From assembly GCA_022841905.1 (NCBI GenBank), contig JALHQO010000005.1:62001-126000 (forward strand): a stretch of DNA of 64,000 nt. The letters run 5' to 3'. This document shows positions 17,356 to 27,913 of the stretch, piece after piece. Source of the stretch: Hyphomonadaceae bacterium. GTDB taxonomy: Bacteria > Pseudomonadota > Alphaproteobacteria > Caulobacterales > Aquidulcibacteraceae. The translations under genes and the position numbers were made by a program. Within the stretch, counting starts at the first letter, position 1. Every line of letters starts with the position of its first letter. The notes under the pieces were generated by a model. It saw nothing but the letters and a program-made list of their open reading frames with translations. It was not told the origin of the DNA and searched no databases.

Positions 17356-18504
17356 CTACCAAAGCCAACCACGCGCGCCGTGTTGATCGCGGTGCAGGTC
17401 TATCGAGAGCACGATCGCGTAGGCTGCCAACACGGTGAGCATGGCGGTTCCGCCGAAGCTGATGATGGGGAGCGGAATGCCGACGACGGGCACTAGGCCG
17501 ATCACCATCGCGGTGTTGATGAAGACGTAGCAGGCCACGGTGGCGGCGACGCCGGCGGCGGCGAGTTTGCCGAAGAGTGAGCGCGCCCGCAGCGCCACTT
17601 GCATGGTGAGACCCATGAGCGCGGCGAACAGGCCGAGCACGAGGAAGCCGCCGAGCAGGCCGAACTCTTCAACGATCATCGTGAAGATGAAGTCGGTGTG
17701 TTTTTCGGGCAGGAAGTCGAGCTGGCTTTGCGTGCCTTGCAGATAGCCGCGGCCAAACAAGCCGGCTGAACCAATGGCGATTTTCGATTGCAGTACGTGA
17801 TAGCCGGCGCCGAGCGGATCGTCAGTGATGCCGAGGAAGACGTTGACACGGTCGCGCTGATATTGGTGAAGCACGCTGGTGTAGGCGAAGATCGCGCCTC
17901 CCACCGCGACGACAGCGCCGGCGGCGACGATGCGCCAAAGCAAGCCGCCCAGGAACATGACGACGAGGCCAGCCATCAGGATCAGCATGGCGGTGCCGAG
18001 GTCGGGCTGGTGCATAACGAGCCCAACGGGCGCGGCGATCATCAAGAACGGCGGCACGATCCAAAGCACGGTGCCGGTTTTGCGCGCGTCGAGCTGATGG
18101 TAATAGCGCGCCAGCGCCAACACGATCGCGATCTTCATGAACTCGGACGGTTGCAGCGAGAGCGGGCCGAGATCGAGCCAACGCTGGGCGCCCATGCGCG
18201 TCGCGCCGAACAATTCAACCGCCACCAGCAACAACAATGCGCCGGCATAGAGCGGATAAGCGATCGCCAGCCAGAAGCGCGCATCGAGCACCAGAGCCGC
18301 GATCAGGATCACGCTCATCGCCGCGGCGAAGCGGATGCCGTGCGTGAGCGGCATGTCCGTCCAGGCGCCGGATGACACCGAGAAGTGCATCATCACGCCA
18401 ACGCAGGCGATGGCGCAGAGCACGGTGATGATCTGCCAGTTGAGCTTCCGGAAGCGCTCGAAGATCGTGTTGCCGCCGCTGCTGAAGAGCGCTGAAGCGG
18501 TCAT
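17356..18504 (-). CDS. rodA: Elongasome peptidoglycan glycosyltransferase RodA
   Basis: A 382-residue SEDS-family polytopic membrane protein. Family signatures are visible: GAQRWLDLGPLSLQPSEFMKIAIVLALARYYH, HQPDLGTAM (the catalytic Asp region), FLPEKHTDFIFTMIVEEFGLLGG and GLVPVVGIPLPIISFGGTAM. RodA polymerises lipid II glycan during side-wall growth, paired with PBP2. It is the last gene of mreB-mreC-mreD-mrdA-rodA and overlaps the PBP2 gene by ATGA. Confidence 0.96.
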   Translation of the reverse strand: MTASALFSSGGNTIFERFRKLNWQIITVLCAIACVGVMMHFSVSSGAWTDMPLTHGIRFAAAMSVILIAALVLDARFWLAIAYPLYAGALLLLVAVELFGATRMGAQRWLDLGPLSLQPSEFMKIAIVLALARYYHQLDARKTGTVLWIVPPFLMIAAPVGLVMHQPDLGTAMLILMAGLVVMFLGGLLWRIVAAGAVVAVGGAIFAYTSVLHQYQRDRVNVFLGITDDPLGAGYHVLQSKIAIGSAGLFGRGYLQGTQSQLDFLPEKHTDFIFTMIVEEFGLLGGFLVLGLFAALMGLTMQVALRARSLFGKLAAAGVAATVACYVFINTAMVIGLVPVVGIPLPIISFGGTAMLTVLAAYAIVLSIDLHRDQHGARGWLW

Positions 18505-20498
18505 GCGCGGCCTCCTGCGATGGCGGCGTCCAGCTCGGCCAAGCGCGCCGGCTCGCGGCGTGAAGGATCGCGCATCAAGGTGGCGCGCATGATCTCGCGC
18601 GCGATCGGTCCGGCGACCGAGGACCCAGCGCCGCCGTGTTCGACAACGACAGCGCAGGCGTAGCGCGGCTCGTGCCAGGGGCCGAAGCAGCAGAACAAAG
18701 CGTTATCGCGGAAACGCCACTCGATGGTTGAGTAATGCCGTCCGCGCAGCGCGTCCGTCAGCGCGCGCACTTGCGCAGTGCCGGTCTTGCCGGCGATCTG
18801 AACCGGCTCCCAGCCGCGCGTCTCTGGCGTGATCTCCACTGCGGCACCGGTTTCCGGATGGCGCACGAGTTGGAGATCGCCGGCGCGACGCGCGGTGCCG
18901 CCGCCTTCATTGCACACGCCCCACATGCCGTCGCGCACGCGCGCCAGATGCTCGGCTTCGATGCCATTCATGCGCGGGGCCGGCCCTGGTTCGCGCACCC
19001 CAGGCGCATCGCGCACGAGACGCGGCACGACAGCGTGGCCGTTATTGCCAAGGCGCGCGGCCATGACGGCGAGCTGCAGCGGCGTTACACCCATCGCGCC
19101 CTGCCCGATGCCGTAGTTCACGGTGAGACCACCCGTCCAGGGCTCGCCACGGTTTTCGCGCCACCAGACTGGATCGGGAATGAGGCCGGCGCGAATGTTC
19201 GGCACGCTGACATCGAATACTTCGCCCAAGCCAAATTGACGCGAGACGGCTGCGATGCGTTCAGGACCGGCGCGCAGCGCGGCTTGATAGAAATAAACGT
19301 CGCACGAAACTTTCAGCGCGTTGTGCAGATTGACGCGGCCATGGCCGTTGCGTTGCCAGCAGCGGAAGGTGCGGCCGCCATAATAGAAGCCGCCGCCGCA
19401 GCTGACGTGCCAATCGTCTTCGACGCCGGCTTGCTTGGCGGCGATGCCGACGATCATCTTGAAGGTAGAGCCCGGCGCGTAAACGCCGGTCACCGTCTTG
19501 TGGTAGAGCGGCTTTTTCTCATCGAGATTGTAGGCGTCGAAATCGGCTTGGCCGATGCCGTTGACGAACAGGTTGGGATCGAAGCCCGGCGCGGAGGCCA
19601 TCACCAACATATCGCCGTTGTGAATATCCATCACCACGGCGGAGCCGGCTTGCTCGCCGAAATTCTGCATCGCGGTGCGCTGCAATTCGTGATCGAGCGT
19701 GAGCACAAGGCCAGAGCCACGCACCGGTTCGCGGCGCTCGGTTTCATCCTCGCCCTGCTCGACGCCGCGCGCATTGACGATGACTTTGCGCCAGCCCGCA
19801 TCGCCGTGCAGGACGGTTTCCATCGATGCTTCAAGGCCGGCCTTGCCGACGCGCACTTGCGGATTGCGCAGATACATCGCGCGCGCGGCGCCAGCGGCTG
19901 GGTCTTCGAGCGCTAGGTCGACATCACGCTGCGTTGGCTTTTGCACGTAGCCGATCGGGTGCGCGTAGACGACGTCATAGGGATAGGCGCGCACATCGGC
20001 GGAGGTGGCGACAATGCCGCGCAACTCCGGCAAGCGCACATTGATGGCGTTGAACTCTTCCCAGGTTAGGCCTTCTTTCAAAGGCTGCGGCTCATAGCGC
20101 GAGCCGCCGCGCACGCGGATGATGGCCCGGCGCGCCCATTCGGAATCGAGCCCGAGAATAGTGGCGACGCGGCCAACCACCTCTTCCATATCGTCAACGT
20201 CGTTCTGGATGACGGCGACGAGATAATCCTTGCTGGTCTGGGCGAGGATGGTGCCGAAGCGATCGAAGATGACGCCGCGCGGCGGCGGCACGATGCGGGT
20301 ATCGAAGCGATTTTCGTCGGCGGCGGCGGTGTATTGCTGGCTGATCAGGTTTTCAGCCTGCAGCTGCGCCATGCGAAACAGGATCGCGCCCATGACGCCG
20401 GCACCGACGAACGACATCAAAGCCGCGCGCCGCGAGAAGATCACGTTGGCGTCGCGCTTCGGCAGCGTGGAGCCGACTTTCTTGCCGCGCTTGCTCAT
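18501..20498 (-). CDS. mrdA: Penicillin-binding protein 2 (transpeptidase)
   Basis: A 665-residue class B PBP. One N-terminal membrane anchor (about 25-45) is followed by the pedestal domain with RGVIFDRFGTILA, then the transpeptidase domain with SxxK at S344-K347 (APGSTFK), the SxN-type motif SCD and KTGTAQV. It crosslinks peptidoglycan for cell elongation with RodA. A long Arg/Ala-rich C-terminus extends past the KTG motif. It overlaps mreD and rodA by four bases on either side, supporting one polycistronic unit. Confidence 0.96.
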   Translation of the reverse strand: MSKRGKKVGSTLPKRDANVIFSRRAALMSFVGAGVMGAILFRMAQLQAENLISQQYTAAADENRFDTRIVPPPRGVIFDRFGTILAQTSKDYLVAVIQNDVDDMEEVVGRVATILGLDSEWARRAIIRVRGGSRYEPQPLKEGLTWEEFNAINVRLPELRGIVATSADVRAYPYDVVYAHPIGYVQKPTQRDVDLALEDPAAGAARAMYLRNPQVRVGKAGLEASMETVLHGDAGWRKVIVNARGVEQGEDETERREPVRGSGLVLTLDHELQRTAMQNFGEQAGSAVVMDIHNGDMLVMASAPGFDPNLFVNGIGQADFDAYNLDEKKPLYHKTVTGVYAPGSTFKMIVGIAAKQAGVEDDWHVSCGGGFYYGGRTFRCWQRNGHGRVNLHNALKVSCDVYFYQAALRAGPERIAAVSRQFGLGEVFDVSVPNIRAGLIPDPVWWRENRGEPWTGGLTVNYGIGQGAMGVTPLQLAVMAARLGNNGHAVVPRLVRDAPGVREPGPAPRMNGIEAEHLARVRDGMWGVCNEGGGTARRAGDLQLVRHPETGAAVEITPETRGWEPVQIAGKTGTAQVRALTDALRGRHYSTIEWRFRDNALFCCFGPWHEPRYACAVVVEHGGAGSSVAGPIAREIMRATLMRDPSRREPARLAELDAAIAGGRA

Positions 20499-21007
20499 CG
20501 GCGCGCCCCCGCACGCTGCGAGGCCGAGGCGCTCATATAAAGCGGGCGCACCAGCGGAAAGAGAATGGCGGTGATGACGGCGGCTTCGGCGTACGGCCCG
20601 ACCGACACGTTGCGGCCAAGTCCGAGCGGCGCGACGATGTAGGCGATGCCGATCGTGATCAGCGTGGTGACGATGAAGCCGCCCCAGAGCGACACGATGT
20701 TCGGCGCCGACATCACAACAGCGGCGACGCGGCCAACTAGGAAGGCCGAGAGATAAAGCACGGCGAACAGCCCGTACGGGCCGCCGGCGAGTTGATCGTG
20801 CAGCAAGCCGAGTGCTGCGAGCGTCGTCGGGGCGCGCCAGCCGCTTTCATCTTCGGCGGCCCAACCGTACGCGGCCCAAAGCACGGCAAGCGGCATGGGC
20901 GGCTGCGCGAAGATCGGGCCGAGCGGCAATGCAGGCAGGATCACGCTCAGCACGGCGAGCGCGAGACCCCAAGCCCGCAGCGCGGCGCGGCTGGGGGGCC
21001 GGATCAC
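20495..21007 (-). CDS. mreD: Rod-shape protein MreD
   Basis: A 170-residue membrane protein with about five hydrophobic segments and the MreD-like core GLLHDQLAGGPYGLFAVLYL. It links MreC/PBP2/RodA in the elongasome. Position between mreC and mrdA with 4-bp overlaps on both sides supports the call, since MreD sequence is poorly conserved. Confidence 0.9.
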   Translation of the reverse strand: MIRPPSRAALRAWGLALAVLSVILPALPLGPIFAQPPMPLAVLWAAYGWAAEDESGWRAPTTLAALGLLHDQLAGGPYGLFAVLYLSAFLVGRVAAVVMSAPNIVSLWGGFIVTTLITIGIAYIVAPLGLGRNVSVGPYAEAAVITAILFPLVRPLYMSASASQRAGARR

Positions 21008-22131
21008 TCTTGTGGCTCCGCTGGCGGCGACGCAGGCGGCGCTTCGGGTTGCGGCTGTGGTGTTTCGACCGGCGCAGGTGCGGCGGCTTGCGGCTGAACC
21101 ACGCGCGGCGGGCGCGGCGCGGCGGGGGGCGGTGTTGGCGTCGTCGGCGCCGGTGTCACGGTTTCACGACCGACAGCGTTGACCGACGACGCGGAGGCGA
21201 GCGGCGGTCCGCCGTCATCGACAAGCGAATCTTCCGGCCGCTCAATGCCGACGAACGGCAGGATGCGCACGAAATCGATCGGGCGCTGCGAGGCGGCGAG
21301 CGCCACGCGCCACTGGCCGTCATTGCTCGCGCGCGCAACGCCAACAGGAATGCCGCGCGGATAGAGGCCACCGTCTCCCGAGGTGACGATACGCTCGCCT
21401 TCGCGCAGGCTTTGCGCGCCGACGATGAAGTCAAGGCGCGGCGCCTGCATCTGGAACGGGTGCGTGTAGAGATCGGGCGGACGCGTCGCCTGCCCCGCCA
21501 GTACGGCGCGCACGCGCGAGGCTTCGCCCATCACCGGAATACGCGAGTTATAATCGTCGAGCATCAGGATGCGGGCAGAGCGCCCGCCAACGCTGACAAC
21601 CCGCCCGATCAAGCCGTTCTCGTTGACGGCGATGTAGCCGACGCGGACGCCGTGATCGGCGCCGGCATTGGCGACGAGGGTGCGGGTAAACGGCCCGCCG
21701 CTATCGAGCACCAGTTGGGCGGCGATGGAATTATCGACATCGGCGCCTTCGCCGAACGCGTCCGCCGGCATGCGCAGAAGCGCTTCGTAGCGCGCGTTGC
21801 GTTCGGCCAAGCGCTCAGCCAGTTCGCGCCAGGCCTGCAGCTCGCGGTTTTCGCTCTCGAGCTCTTCGATGCGGTCGGCGCTATTCCAGAGGCCGGCGAC
21901 GCGGGAGAAAAAATCTTCGCCAGCGCGCGCGGGGCCAGTAGCGGCGCGCCCTGCAGCGCCGGCTGCGCCATCGCCGGCTTGTTGCGCGGCTTGGCCGAAG
22001 CCGCCATTGCGCCCAGCTTGGATGGCGACGAGGGCGACGCCGCCAATGACGAGCGCGATCGCCAAGAGCACGCCCGGAGCGATCCTCCGACCGCCGCCCG
22101 TGCGCCGCATCGCGCTCCTGCGTCTGGCCAC
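21004..22131 (-). CDS. mreC: Rod-shape-determining protein MreC
   Basis: A 375-residue bitopic protein. One membrane helix (about 18-40), a coiled coil (NSADRIEELESENRELQAWRELAERLAERNARYEALL) and the MreC beta domains (GVRVGYIAVNENGLIGRVVSVGGRSARILMLDDYNSRIPV) are in the usual order. The last ~80 residues are a Pro/Ala-rich tail absent from short MreC proteins. MreC connects cytoplasmic MreB to periplasmic PBP2. The gene follows mreB after 33 bp. Confidence 0.95.
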   Translation of the reverse strand: MARRRSAMRRTGGGRRIAPGVLLAIALVIGGVALVAIQAGRNGGFGQAAQQAGDGAAGAAGRAATGPARAGEDFFSRVAGLWNSADRIEELESENRELQAWRELAERLAERNARYEALLRMPADAFGEGADVDNSIAAQLVLDSGGPFTRTLVANAGADHGVRVGYIAVNENGLIGRVVSVGGRSARILMLDDYNSRIPVMGEASRVRAVLAGQATRPPDLYTHPFQMQAPRLDFIVGAQSLREGERIVTSGDGGLYPRGIPVGVARASNDGQWRVALAASQRPIDFVRILPFVGIERPEDSLVDDGGPPLASASSVNAVGRETVTPAPTTPTPPPAAPRPPRVVQPQAAAPAPVETPQPQPEAPPASPPAEPQE

Positions 22132-22164
22132 GTTGTGCCCGCCTCTCTACGCGCTAGCTCGCGC

Positions 22165-23651
<1,487 letters not shown>

Positions 23652-25205
23652 TTGATCCGCAAGGCGGCACGATTTCTAGCGGCGGCGCTCTTCGTGGCGC
23701 TCGCCGGCCCGGCGGTGGCTCAAACGAGCATCGACGAGGCCGAGCGCGGCATCGTGCGCGTCGTCGTCATCCTCGAAAGCCCCGAAGGCCGGATGCTCTA
23801 CGGCTCAGGCTCCGGCTTTGTCGTCGCGCCCAATCTTGTGGTGACCAATGCACACGTGGTCGCGGCGGCGCGGCAGCGGCCGGAGTTTGGCGTGGCCATC
23901 GTGCCCCCGGCTGGCGACGGCCTGATCGCTGCGCGCATCATCCGCTACTCGCCGCTCAGCGAACTGGCGCTGCTAGAGTTCAGCGGCGGCGCCGACCTTG
24001 AGCCGCTAACGATCTCAACCGTGGAGCCGCATGCGGGCGATGGCGTCGTGGCGCTGGGCTATCCGGACGTGGACTATCAAGGCGCCACCGGCGCCGACCT
24101 GCTCCGCCCCACCCCGCCGTCGCGCACTTCTGGTCAGATCGCCTCGCTGCGCGACCGTGCGCCGACCGGCGACAGCATCCCGACCATCAACCACCAAGCG
24201 GTGATTTCCTCCGGCTCGTCGGGCGGGCCGCTGATGGACGAGTGCGGCCGCGTTATCGGCGTCAATTCGTGGCATGTCTCCGGGGCCGACACGCGCGAAA
24301 CGCGCGGCGTATCCACCCGCGTTGGGCAGCTGCTGCAGTTTCTCGATGAAGCGGGCGTCTCGCCCAATCTCAGCGACGAACGCTGCCTCACCTTCACTGA
24401 ACGCGTTGAAGCCGAGCGCACGGCCACCATCGATGCGCTGCAAGCGCAAAACGAAGAATTGGCCAGCAAGCTGGAAACCGCTGACCGGCTGACGCGCATC
24501 GCGGTGGTGATCTTGATCGGCGGCACGCTGGCTTTGTTCGTGGCGGTGTGTGTGCTCGGCGCGGTGGTGTTGTCGCGCCGGCGGGGCGGCAACGGGCACG
24601 CGGCAGCGCCGCATCACGAGACGGTGGTGCAGCATCACGATCCCGAACCGTTCGAAGCGCCGCGCAGGCGCACTGGCGTCGTCGCCATTGTTGGCGGCGC
24701 GGCGGTAGCGGCAATCCTGATTGTGGCGGCCGGCGTGGCTCTGTTGCGCGTACGCGCCGATGGCGAGCAGCGCACGGCCGATATCCCACCGCCGGAATTC
24801 ACTGGCGCCATCACCTGCACGCTCGATCGCGACGTCAGCGTCGGCGCGCAAGGCGTCGCCGACATGAGCTTCACCGCCGCCGGCAATCTCTGCGTCAATG
24901 AGCGCACGCTTTATGCACCGCACGACGAAGGCCGCTTCCGGCGCGTCATTGTGCTTGGCGAAGCGCGGGCGATGGACATTCTCACCATCGATCCAGACAC
25001 CGGCGAATTCCGCCGCGAACGCTATCCGCTGAACGACGAGGATTTTGGCGCCGCCAACCAAGCCGTCGCGGAAAGCGGCGCCGGGCGCGGTTGTGACGGG
25101 GAAGGCGCCAGTGAAGCAGTCGCCCGGCGCAACGAAACGCTCATGCGCTTTGCGCAAGGCGAGCCGAGCCAGCGCTTGGTTTGGCGCTGCGAAGCGCGGA
25201 ACTAG
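23652..25205 (+). CDS. Membrane-anchored trypsin-like (S1C) protein
   Basis: Start is TTG 23652 after GGGG; no ATG precedes the signal peptide (cleavage likely after AVAQ, residue 24). A trypsin-like domain (about 30-230) has H68 in VVTNAHVV and S191 in SSGSSGGP. The usual catalytic Asp is E105 (LSELALLEF). A coiled segment is followed by membrane helix 1 (about 284-309), a His-rich loop (HAAAPHHETVVQHH), helix 2 (about 343-367) and an extra C-terminal domain with several Cys. The product is 517 residues. The protease domain is predicted periplasmic. Whether the Glu variant is active is unknown. Confidence 0.8.
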   Translation: MIRKAARFLAAALFVALAGPAVAQTSIDEAERGIVRVVVILESPEGRMLYGSGSGFVVAPNLVVTNAHVVAAARQRPEFGVAIVPPAGDGLIAARIIRYSPLSELALLEFSGGADLEPLTISTVEPHAGDGVVALGYPDVDYQGATGADLLRPTPPSRTSGQIASLRDRAPTGDSIPTINHQAVISSGSSGGPLMDECGRVIGVNSWHVSGADTRETRGVSTRVGQLLQFLDEAGVSPNLSDERCLTFTERVEAERTATIDALQAQNEELASKLETADRLTRIAVVILIGGTLALFVAVCVLGAVVLSRRRGGNGHAAAPHHETVVQHHDPEPFEAPRRRTGVVAIVGGAAVAAILIVAAGVALLRVRADGEQRTADIPPPEFTGAITCTLDRDVSVGAQGVADMSFTAAGNLCVNERTLYAPHDEGRFRRVIVLGEARAMDILTIDPDTGEFRRERYPLNDEDFGAANQAVAESGAGRGCDGEGASEAVARRNETLMRFAQGEPSQRLVWRCEARN

Positions 25206-25208
25206 CGC

Positions 25209-26516
25209 CTATTGCGGCGCGGGCGGCTCATCGTTCGATACGCGCCAAATGATGTTGCCGACATCGTCGGCCACTAGCAGCGCGCCGGTTTGGTCCATCG
25301 CGACGCCAACGGGGCGGCCCTGTGCTTCGCCGCGCTCGTTCAAGAAGCCGGTGAGGAAATCTTCCGGCCGACCTGAGGGGGCGCCTTGGCTGAACGGCAC
25401 GAAAATCACTTTGTAGCCGACCCGCTCGCTGCGATTCCACGATCCGTGCTGGCCCACGAAGGCGCCGTTCCAGTAGCGCTCGGGGAACGCATCGAAGGCA
25501 TAGAAATGCAGGCCGAGGGAAGCGGTGTGCGCGCCGAGCGCGTAATCAGGCGTTAGCGGCGCTTGCAGGCGCACGTTGGCTGGAATGTCGATGCGGTCGT
25601 CGCGATTGTCGCCCCAATAATAATAGGGCCAGCCGTAGAAGCCGCCGTCTTGGACGCTGGTCATGTAATCGGGGACGAGATTGTCACCGAGCATGTCGCG
25701 CTCGTTCACTGCAACCCAAAGCGCGCTCGTGCCGGGCGCCCAATCCATACCGACAGGGTTGCGCAAACCCGACGCGAAGATGCGCGCCTCTGAGCCATCC
25801 GGATTGAACTCCCAGATCGCTGCGCGCCCCTCTTCCACCGCCATGCCGCTATCGCCGGCGTTAGAGACTGAGCCGACAGAGACATAGATTTTCGTGCCGG
25901 CTTCGTTGGCGATGAGATTGCGCGTCCAGTGGCCGTTATCGCCGGCATTGTGCGGCAGTTCGAGAATGGTCTCTGGTCGCCCCGGCACGCGCACCGAGTT
26001 CGGCGTGTAGCGAAAGCGAACGACGGCGTCGGTGTTGGCGACGTAGAAATAATCGCCGACCAAAACCATGCCGAACGGCTGGTTCAAATCTTCCGCGAAC
26101 ACGTGGCGCGCATCAACGACGCCATCTCTATCAGTATCGCGCAGCAGCATGATGCGATCGGGGCTTTCGCTCAGCGCGCCGGCGCGGCGCTGCACGCTGT
26201 TGCGGATCCAGCCCATAATGCCGCCGCCCTGCTGCGCTTCGGTCGAACTTTCAGCGACGAGCACGTCGCCGTTGGGCAGCACGTAAATCCAGCGCGGATG
26301 ATCGAGGCCGTCAGCGAAGCGCTGAACGGTGAAACCTGCGGGTGCAACCGGTGCGGCGCCATCGGGCCAACCGACAGCGGTCGCGGGATTAACAACCGGC
26401 AATCCGCCGCTGGGCGAAGGCAGTTGGGGATCGGCGCCGTAGGTCACATCGACCGGCGGCGCCTCGCCAGCGCAGGCAGCCAACAGAAGCGCACATGCGA
26501 TAACGAGCCTCTTCAT
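25209..26516 (-). CDS. Sorbosone/glucose dehydrogenase-like lipoprotein
   Basis: A 435-residue lipoprotein (lipobox LLAAC) with a six-bladed propeller fold of the soluble glucose/L-sorbosone dehydrogenase family. Typical strings are GLDHPRWIYVLPNGDVLVAES, LNQPFGMVLVGDYFYVANTD, GLRNPVGMDWAPGTSALWVAVNERD and QHGSWNRSERVGYKV. Known members use PQQ to oxidise aldoses in the periplasm. No PQQ synthesis gene is nearby and many family members have no proven activity. It converges on the trypsin-like gene with a 3-bp gap. Confidence 0.85.
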   Translation of the reverse strand: MKRLVIACALLLAACAGEAPPVDVTYGADPQLPSPSGGLPVVNPATAVGWPDGAAPVAPAGFTVQRFADGLDHPRWIYVLPNGDVLVAESSTEAQQGGGIMGWIRNSVQRRAGALSESPDRIMLLRDTDRDGVVDARHVFAEDLNQPFGMVLVGDYFYVANTDAVVRFRYTPNSVRVPGRPETILELPHNAGDNGHWTRNLIANEAGTKIYVSVGSVSNAGDSGMAVEEGRAAIWEFNPDGSEARIFASGLRNPVGMDWAPGTSALWVAVNERDMLGDNLVPDYMTSVQDGGFYGWPYYYWGDNRDDRIDIPANVRLQAPLTPDYALGAHTASLGLHFYAFDAFPERYWNGAFVGQHGSWNRSERVGYKVIFVPFSQGAPSGRPEDFLTGFLNERGEAQGRPVGVAMDQTGALLVADDVGNIIWRVSNDEPPAPQ

Positions 26517-26564
26517 CGGAGGAGGCTAACACGACGTTTTCCGATTGTGTGCGAAAAGACGTCC

Positions 26565-27344
26565 CTAGCTCGCGATCTTCTCGGGCCGCAGCCAGCGCCG
26601 CACGATCACGACCACGATGATCCACAAAGCAATCGCGAGCGCGCCCATCAGCGCGGCGGAACCGAGCCGGCCTTCGAGCGCATCCATGATGCCATCGCCC
26701 GCGAAAGCGACAATTGCCGTCTTTGGCAGCACGCCCAACGTCAATCCGCCAATGAAAGCCCAGAAGCTTACGCGTGCGGCGCCGAAGGCCATATTGACGA
26801 CGACGAAGGGCGCGGTCGGAACGAAGCGCACGATCAAGCTGGCGAGAAAACCGTTCTTGCCCATGAAGCGCGTGAAGCGTCCGCCGGTAGCGCCGCTGAA
26901 GCGCTTGGTGGTTTGCGCGCTGGCGAGACGGCCAGTGAAGTAGGTCGCCGCACCCGAGACAACGGTGGCGATCCACGCAAACCAGAAGCCCTCCTCCGGT
27001 CCAAACGCAACGACGCAAGCGAGAATGAGAACGAACTGCGGCGCCGCCACATAAGCCGTGAGCGTGAAAACGAGGATCGTCACCGGCAGGCCCCAGTGCG
27101 TGCGCCGTGCTTCGCCCAGGGTTTGATCGATGAAGGCTTCGACCTGATCGCCATAATAGAGACGGCCGATCACCAGAACGATGCCGGCGACGACGACCAT
27201 GGCGATCGACACCGCCACCGCCCGCCAGGCGCGTGCATCCATGTTGTTGGCGAATTCGACAAAGCGCGCCCACAGGCTCGGCTTGCCGGCCGGCGCAGGG
27301 GCGCTGGCCTCAGCCGGTGCGGCGTGGTCGTCTATGTCGCTCAT
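26565..27344 (-). CDS. TVP38/TMEM64-family (DedA/VTT superfamily) membrane protein
   Basis: A 259-residue inner-membrane protein. A Pro/Ala-rich cytoplasmic start is followed by a helix, then the VTT core AAPQFVLILACVVAFGPEEGFWFAWIATVVSGAATYFTGRL and FLASLIVRFVPTAPFVVVNMAFGAARVSFWAFIGGLTLGVLPKTAIVAF. The F-G-x-x-x-G and R-x-x-P signatures of this superfamily are present. Family members are thought to move or scramble lipids or support envelope homeostasis. It is leftward, 48 bp upstream of the sorbosone dehydrogenase-like gene. Confidence 0.87.
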   Translation of the reverse strand: MSDIDDHAAPAEASAPAPAGKPSLWARFVEFANNMDARAWRAVAVSIAMVVVAGIVLVIGRLYYGDQVEAFIDQTLGEARRTHWGLPVTILVFTLTAYVAAPQFVLILACVVAFGPEEGFWFAWIATVVSGAATYFTGRLASAQTTKRFSGATGGRFTRFMGKNGFLASLIVRFVPTAPFVVVNMAFGAARVSFWAFIGGLTLGVLPKTAIVAFAGDGIMDALEGRLGSAALMGALAIALWIIVVVIVRRWLRPEKIAS

Positions 27345-27385
27345 CGGGCGCCCTCGTCGCGCGGGGCGACGCGGCGGTCAAGCGA

Positions 27386-27811
27386 TCATGCCCGCTGGGG
27401 GCGCCGGCCGATAATGGCGCTCAAGTCGAAAGCCCGGGTGGCGGCGGCGTTGCGCGAGCCTTTGGCGTCCGGGATTTCCATGTCGTTCATGCGCGGATGG
27501 AGGCCCTTGATCAGGTCCTCCTCGATCCGGCGGCGATCAACTTCGTCGCGGATCGGGCCCAGCACATAGCGTTCAGTGGCGCCGTAATACCAATAGGCAC
27601 GCGCCCACTTCTCGTGGCCGAGCAGGCGCGAGCGGAGATCGCTGGCTTTGCCAACATAGAGCGGCTCCATCAGGAAACCCCAGCGGCGGCGGACGAACAC
27701 ATAGATGCCGCCGACGCCCTGTGGCGGCAGACCCTTCTTGGTCAGCACGCATTTGAAACGATAGCGGCGGCCCGACGCGCCGCGCCAGGAATGCGCTCCG
27801 AAGAAAAACAT
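27386..27811 (-). CDS. GIY-YIG nuclease-fold protein
   Basis: A 141-residue protein with the GIY-YIG core: GIY at residues 35-37, YVG at 52-54 (PLYVGKASDLRSRL), Arg60/Arg62, Glu in IEEDLIKGLHP (97-98) and Asn109. All elements expected for a metal-dependent nuclease are visible. Stand-alone proteins of this type are common and their substrates unknown. The start is ATG 27811; the 102-bp region upstream is shared with the divergent oxygenase gene. Confidence 0.75.
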   Translation of the reverse strand: MFFFGAHSWRGASGRRYRFKCVLTKKGLPPQGVGGIYVFVRRRWGFLMEPLYVGKASDLRSRLLGHEKWARAYWYYGATERYVLGPIRDEVDRRRIEEDLIKGLHPRMNDMEIPDAKGSRNAAATRAFDLSAIIGRRPQRA

Positions 27812-27913
27812 GGTCCGCGTCTCCCGATCTGAAGCGCGGAAGCTCGACCGCGAATCGTAAATGCGCCGTTAAGAGATTGCGCCCGGAACGCGGCGGCGCA
27901 ATGCTTGGATCAG

